Shown here: in pieces, positions 62,853 to 64,000 of the stretch
How the letters are laid out: each line of letters starts with the position of its first letter
Numbering within the stretch: the first letter of the stretch is position 1
NCBI RefSeq assembly: GCF_021654165.1
Contig: NZ_JAKFZN010000002.1
Coordinates: 487,001-551,000, forward strand
Source: Nereida sp. MMG025
GTDB taxonomy: Bacteria; Pseudomonadota; Alphaproteobacteria; Rhodobacterales; Rhodobacteraceae
Direction of reading: 5' to 3'
DNA: 64,000 nucleotides
The notes under the pieces: generated by a model
Databases searched by the model: none
Told to the model about the DNA's origin: nothing
Seen by the model: only the letters and a program-made list of their open reading frames with translations
Program-made: the position numbers and the translations under genes

Positions 62853-63206
62853 ATGACACGATTGATCGCACTTATCTTTGCACTTTCACTGCCAGCTGCG
62901 GCGCTTGCCGACGGCTTTGCGAAAGTGGCTGACAAGAACCGATTTGTCAGCCTGGTACAGAACAAACAGCTGCATTATCCAGGCATCCGTTTGAACGTGA
63001 CCCCCGATGGCAAGATCGTTGGCCGTGCGCTTGGACGGGAGGTGACAGGCGGATGGTCGTGGCAATCAGGTTACTTCTGCCGCGAAATTTTTTGGGGCAC
63101 CCGCGAGATCGGGTATAATTGCCAAGAGGTGCGGGTCAGCGGTGACAAGCTGCGTTTTACCTCAGACAAAGGCACTGGCCGCTACGCTGACCTAACCCTC
63201 AAATAA
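62853..63206 (+). CDS. Small secreted protein of unknown function
   Basis: The 117-residue protein has a cleavable Sec leader (about 1-20, MTRLIALIFALSLPAAALAD). The mature part of ~97 residues is beta-rich, with two cysteines (YFCREIF and YNCQEV) that could pair in the periplasm. I do not recognise the family. It follows dapB by 83 bases, with no shared function evident. Confidence 0.75.
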   Translation: MTRLIALIFALSLPAAALADGFAKVADKNRFVSLVQNKQLHYPGIRLNVTPDGKIVGRALGREVTGGWSWQSGYFCREIFWGTREIGYNCQEVRVSGDKLRFTSDKGTGRYADLTLK

Positions 63207-63219
63207 GCGCAAACCGCGA

Positions 63220-63402
63220 TCAGAAATCGATCGCTATGCCCTTCTTTTCCCAATCACCATAGCGCACAGGCTCGGGACCATCGCGCCCGCCAAGTTCTGG
63301 CGGCAATTCAGCGTCCTTGGCCGCCTTGCGGCGCTGTTCTGCCTCGGCAAGGGCGCGTTTGGCAGCTTCGGGCAAATCGGGTGTTTTTGTTGCATCACTC
63401 AT
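63220..63402 (-). CDS. DUF1674 / SDHAF4-like succinate dehydrogenase assembly protein
   Basis: The 60-residue protein ends in the DUF1674 signature: ELPPELGGRDGPEPVRYGDW followed by EKKGIAIDF. In mitochondria SDHAF4 binds flavinylated SdhA and aids complex II assembly. The start at 63402 (MSDATKTP) is chosen; longer readings are not family-like. Convergent with the secreted protein gene. Confidence 0.85.
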   Translation of the reverse strand: MSDATKTPDLPEAAKRALAEAEQRRKAAKDAELPPELGGRDGPEPVRYGDWEKKGIAIDF

Positions 63403-63449
63403 ACGGCTGATATACGCCGCGGCCTGTGCACAATCAAGGAGGCCTGCCC

Positions 63450-64000
63450 GTGGCCGACACAGGACTTCCCGCAAGGCGCGCTGCGTTAAAACTGATTGAA
63501 GGTGTCTGCTCGGAGGGGCGCTTGATCCCCGAAATGATCGGCGGCCTGGATCATCTGAGTGCCCCTGACCGCGCCCGCGCACAGCGTCTGGCGCTTCAGA
63601 CTTTGCGCCATCTTGATAAATGCGACCGTGTTCTGAAACCCTATCTGAAGAAAACGCCGCCTGATTTGGTTATGAATATCCTGCGTTTGGGCGTGGTAGA
63701 GCTCTGCGAGGACGGGGCCGCTGCGCATGGAGTTGTGAACTCCGGCGTGACACTTGCCAGCAAGCTTCCGCGCGTCGGGCACATGAAGGGCATGGTTAAT
63801 GCAGTCCTGCGCAAAGTCGCGGCAGAAGGTCCGGGTGCTTGGGCCAAAGCGCCCGCGTCGCGCATTCCCAACTGGCTGCGCGGTCCATTGATGCAGGCAT
63901 GGGGCCGTAAGGCGGTCGAAACAATGGAAGCGGTTGCGGCCCAAACGCCGCCGTTGGACATCACGGCAAAAGGCGCGCCACCAGAAGGTGCTGTCGCCTT
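63450..64000 (+). CDS. RsmB/NOP-family 16S rRNA methyltransferase (3'-truncated)
   Basis: Open to the right edge of the window. The GTG at 63450 follows AAGGAGG. The ~183 visible residues (VADTGLPARRAALKLIEGV... with ALQTLRHLDKCDRVLKPYLK and HGVVNSGVTLASKLPRVGHM) form the N-terminal NusB-like RNA-binding domain of RsmB, which makes m5C967 in 16S rRNA. The SAM domain lies outside the window, so family is from the N domain only. Confidence 0.82.
   Translation, partial: MADTGLPARRAALKLIEGVCSEGRLIPEMIGGLDHLSAPDRARAQRLALQTLRHLDKCDRVLKPYLKKTPPDLVMNILRLGVVELCEDGAAAHGVVNSGVTLASKLPRVGHMKGMVNAVLRKVAAEGPGAWAKAPASRIPNWLRGPLMQAWGRKAVETMEAVAAQTPPLDITAKGAPPEGAVA

Noticed and set aside
1-64000. tRNA, rRNA, CRISPR, transposase, integrase or prophage genes
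   Set aside because: Gene-free stretches were read for cloverleaf T-loops, repeat-spacer patterns and recombinase motifs; none were found, so no mobile element is claimed beyond the repeat-bracketed cassette.

Overview
The window looks like a chromosomal segment of a marine-type alphaproteobacterium of the Rhodobacterales (roseobacter) group. The base is moderately GC-rich. The mix is typical of that group: an frcBCA sugar ABC transporter with a ROK regulator, a TctABC-type transporter with its own TctDE two-component system, paired dimethylglycine-dehydrogenase-like flavoproteins, an FMN-riboswitch-controlled ribH2, several YkuD L,D-transpeptidases, and an FtsK with a long Ala/Pro/Met-rich linker. 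The genus cannot be fixed from the sequence alone. I see no tRNA, rRNA, CRISPR array, prophage or transposase. Both window edges cut genes: a sulfotransferase on the left and an RsmB-like rRNA methyltransferase on the right.

Layout. 0-4 kb: sulfotransferase, YggS, an L,D-transpeptidase coupled to ribA, and a response regulator followed by a candidate small RNA with its own terminator. 4.4-8.9 kb: frcBCA and the divergent ROK repressor gene. 8.9-19.4 kb: a tricarboxylate island made of a TcuA-like dehydrogenase, a GntR regulator with a perfect palindrome in the divergent promoter, an AbrB-family membrane protein, a D-2-hydroxyacid dehydrogenase, a PrpF-family isomerase, a fused TctA-TctB permease, TctC and TctDE. 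19.5-34 kb: mostly housekeeping genes (xth, cnoX-like, Trm112-like, UbiH-like, amidase, aminotransferase, ftsK, lolA, hspQ, gamma-glutamyltransferase) ending in an anti-sigma/anti-anti-sigma pair. 34-43 kb: thiolase and fRMsr-like genes, then a compact operon of XRE-cupin regulator, LysE exporter, two DMGDH-like flavoproteins and a BHMT-like homocysteine methyltransferase, probably for methylated-amine demethylation feeding one-carbon metabolism. 43-47 kb: rluA, an MFS transporter, an aldehyde dehydrogenase and a peroxiredoxin.

47-51.7 kb is a cell-envelope patch: three YkuD L,D-transpeptidases interleaved with two GT25 glycosyltransferases and one DXD glycosyltransferase. Two of the glycosyltransferase genes sit in an AT-richer 1.75-kb segment bracketed by an imperfect direct repeat of the 3' end of pnp plus its terminator, which suggests an acquired cassette.

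51.7-64 kb carries a truB-rpsO-pnp backbone (with rbfA just upstream) opened up by insertions: a LysR-SbtA bicarbonate-transporter pair between rpsO and pnp, and an RTX-repeat protein, a fluoroacetate-dehalogenase-like hydrolase, a DUF1643 protein and the riboswitch-ribH2 unit between truB and rpsO. dapB, a small secreted protein, an SDHAF4-like protein and rsmB follow. Many adjacent genes share ATGA or similar stop-start overlaps, so translational coupling is common. Both binding-protein transporter operons have a strong hairpin directly after the binding-protein gene, consistent with differential expression of binding protein over permease.
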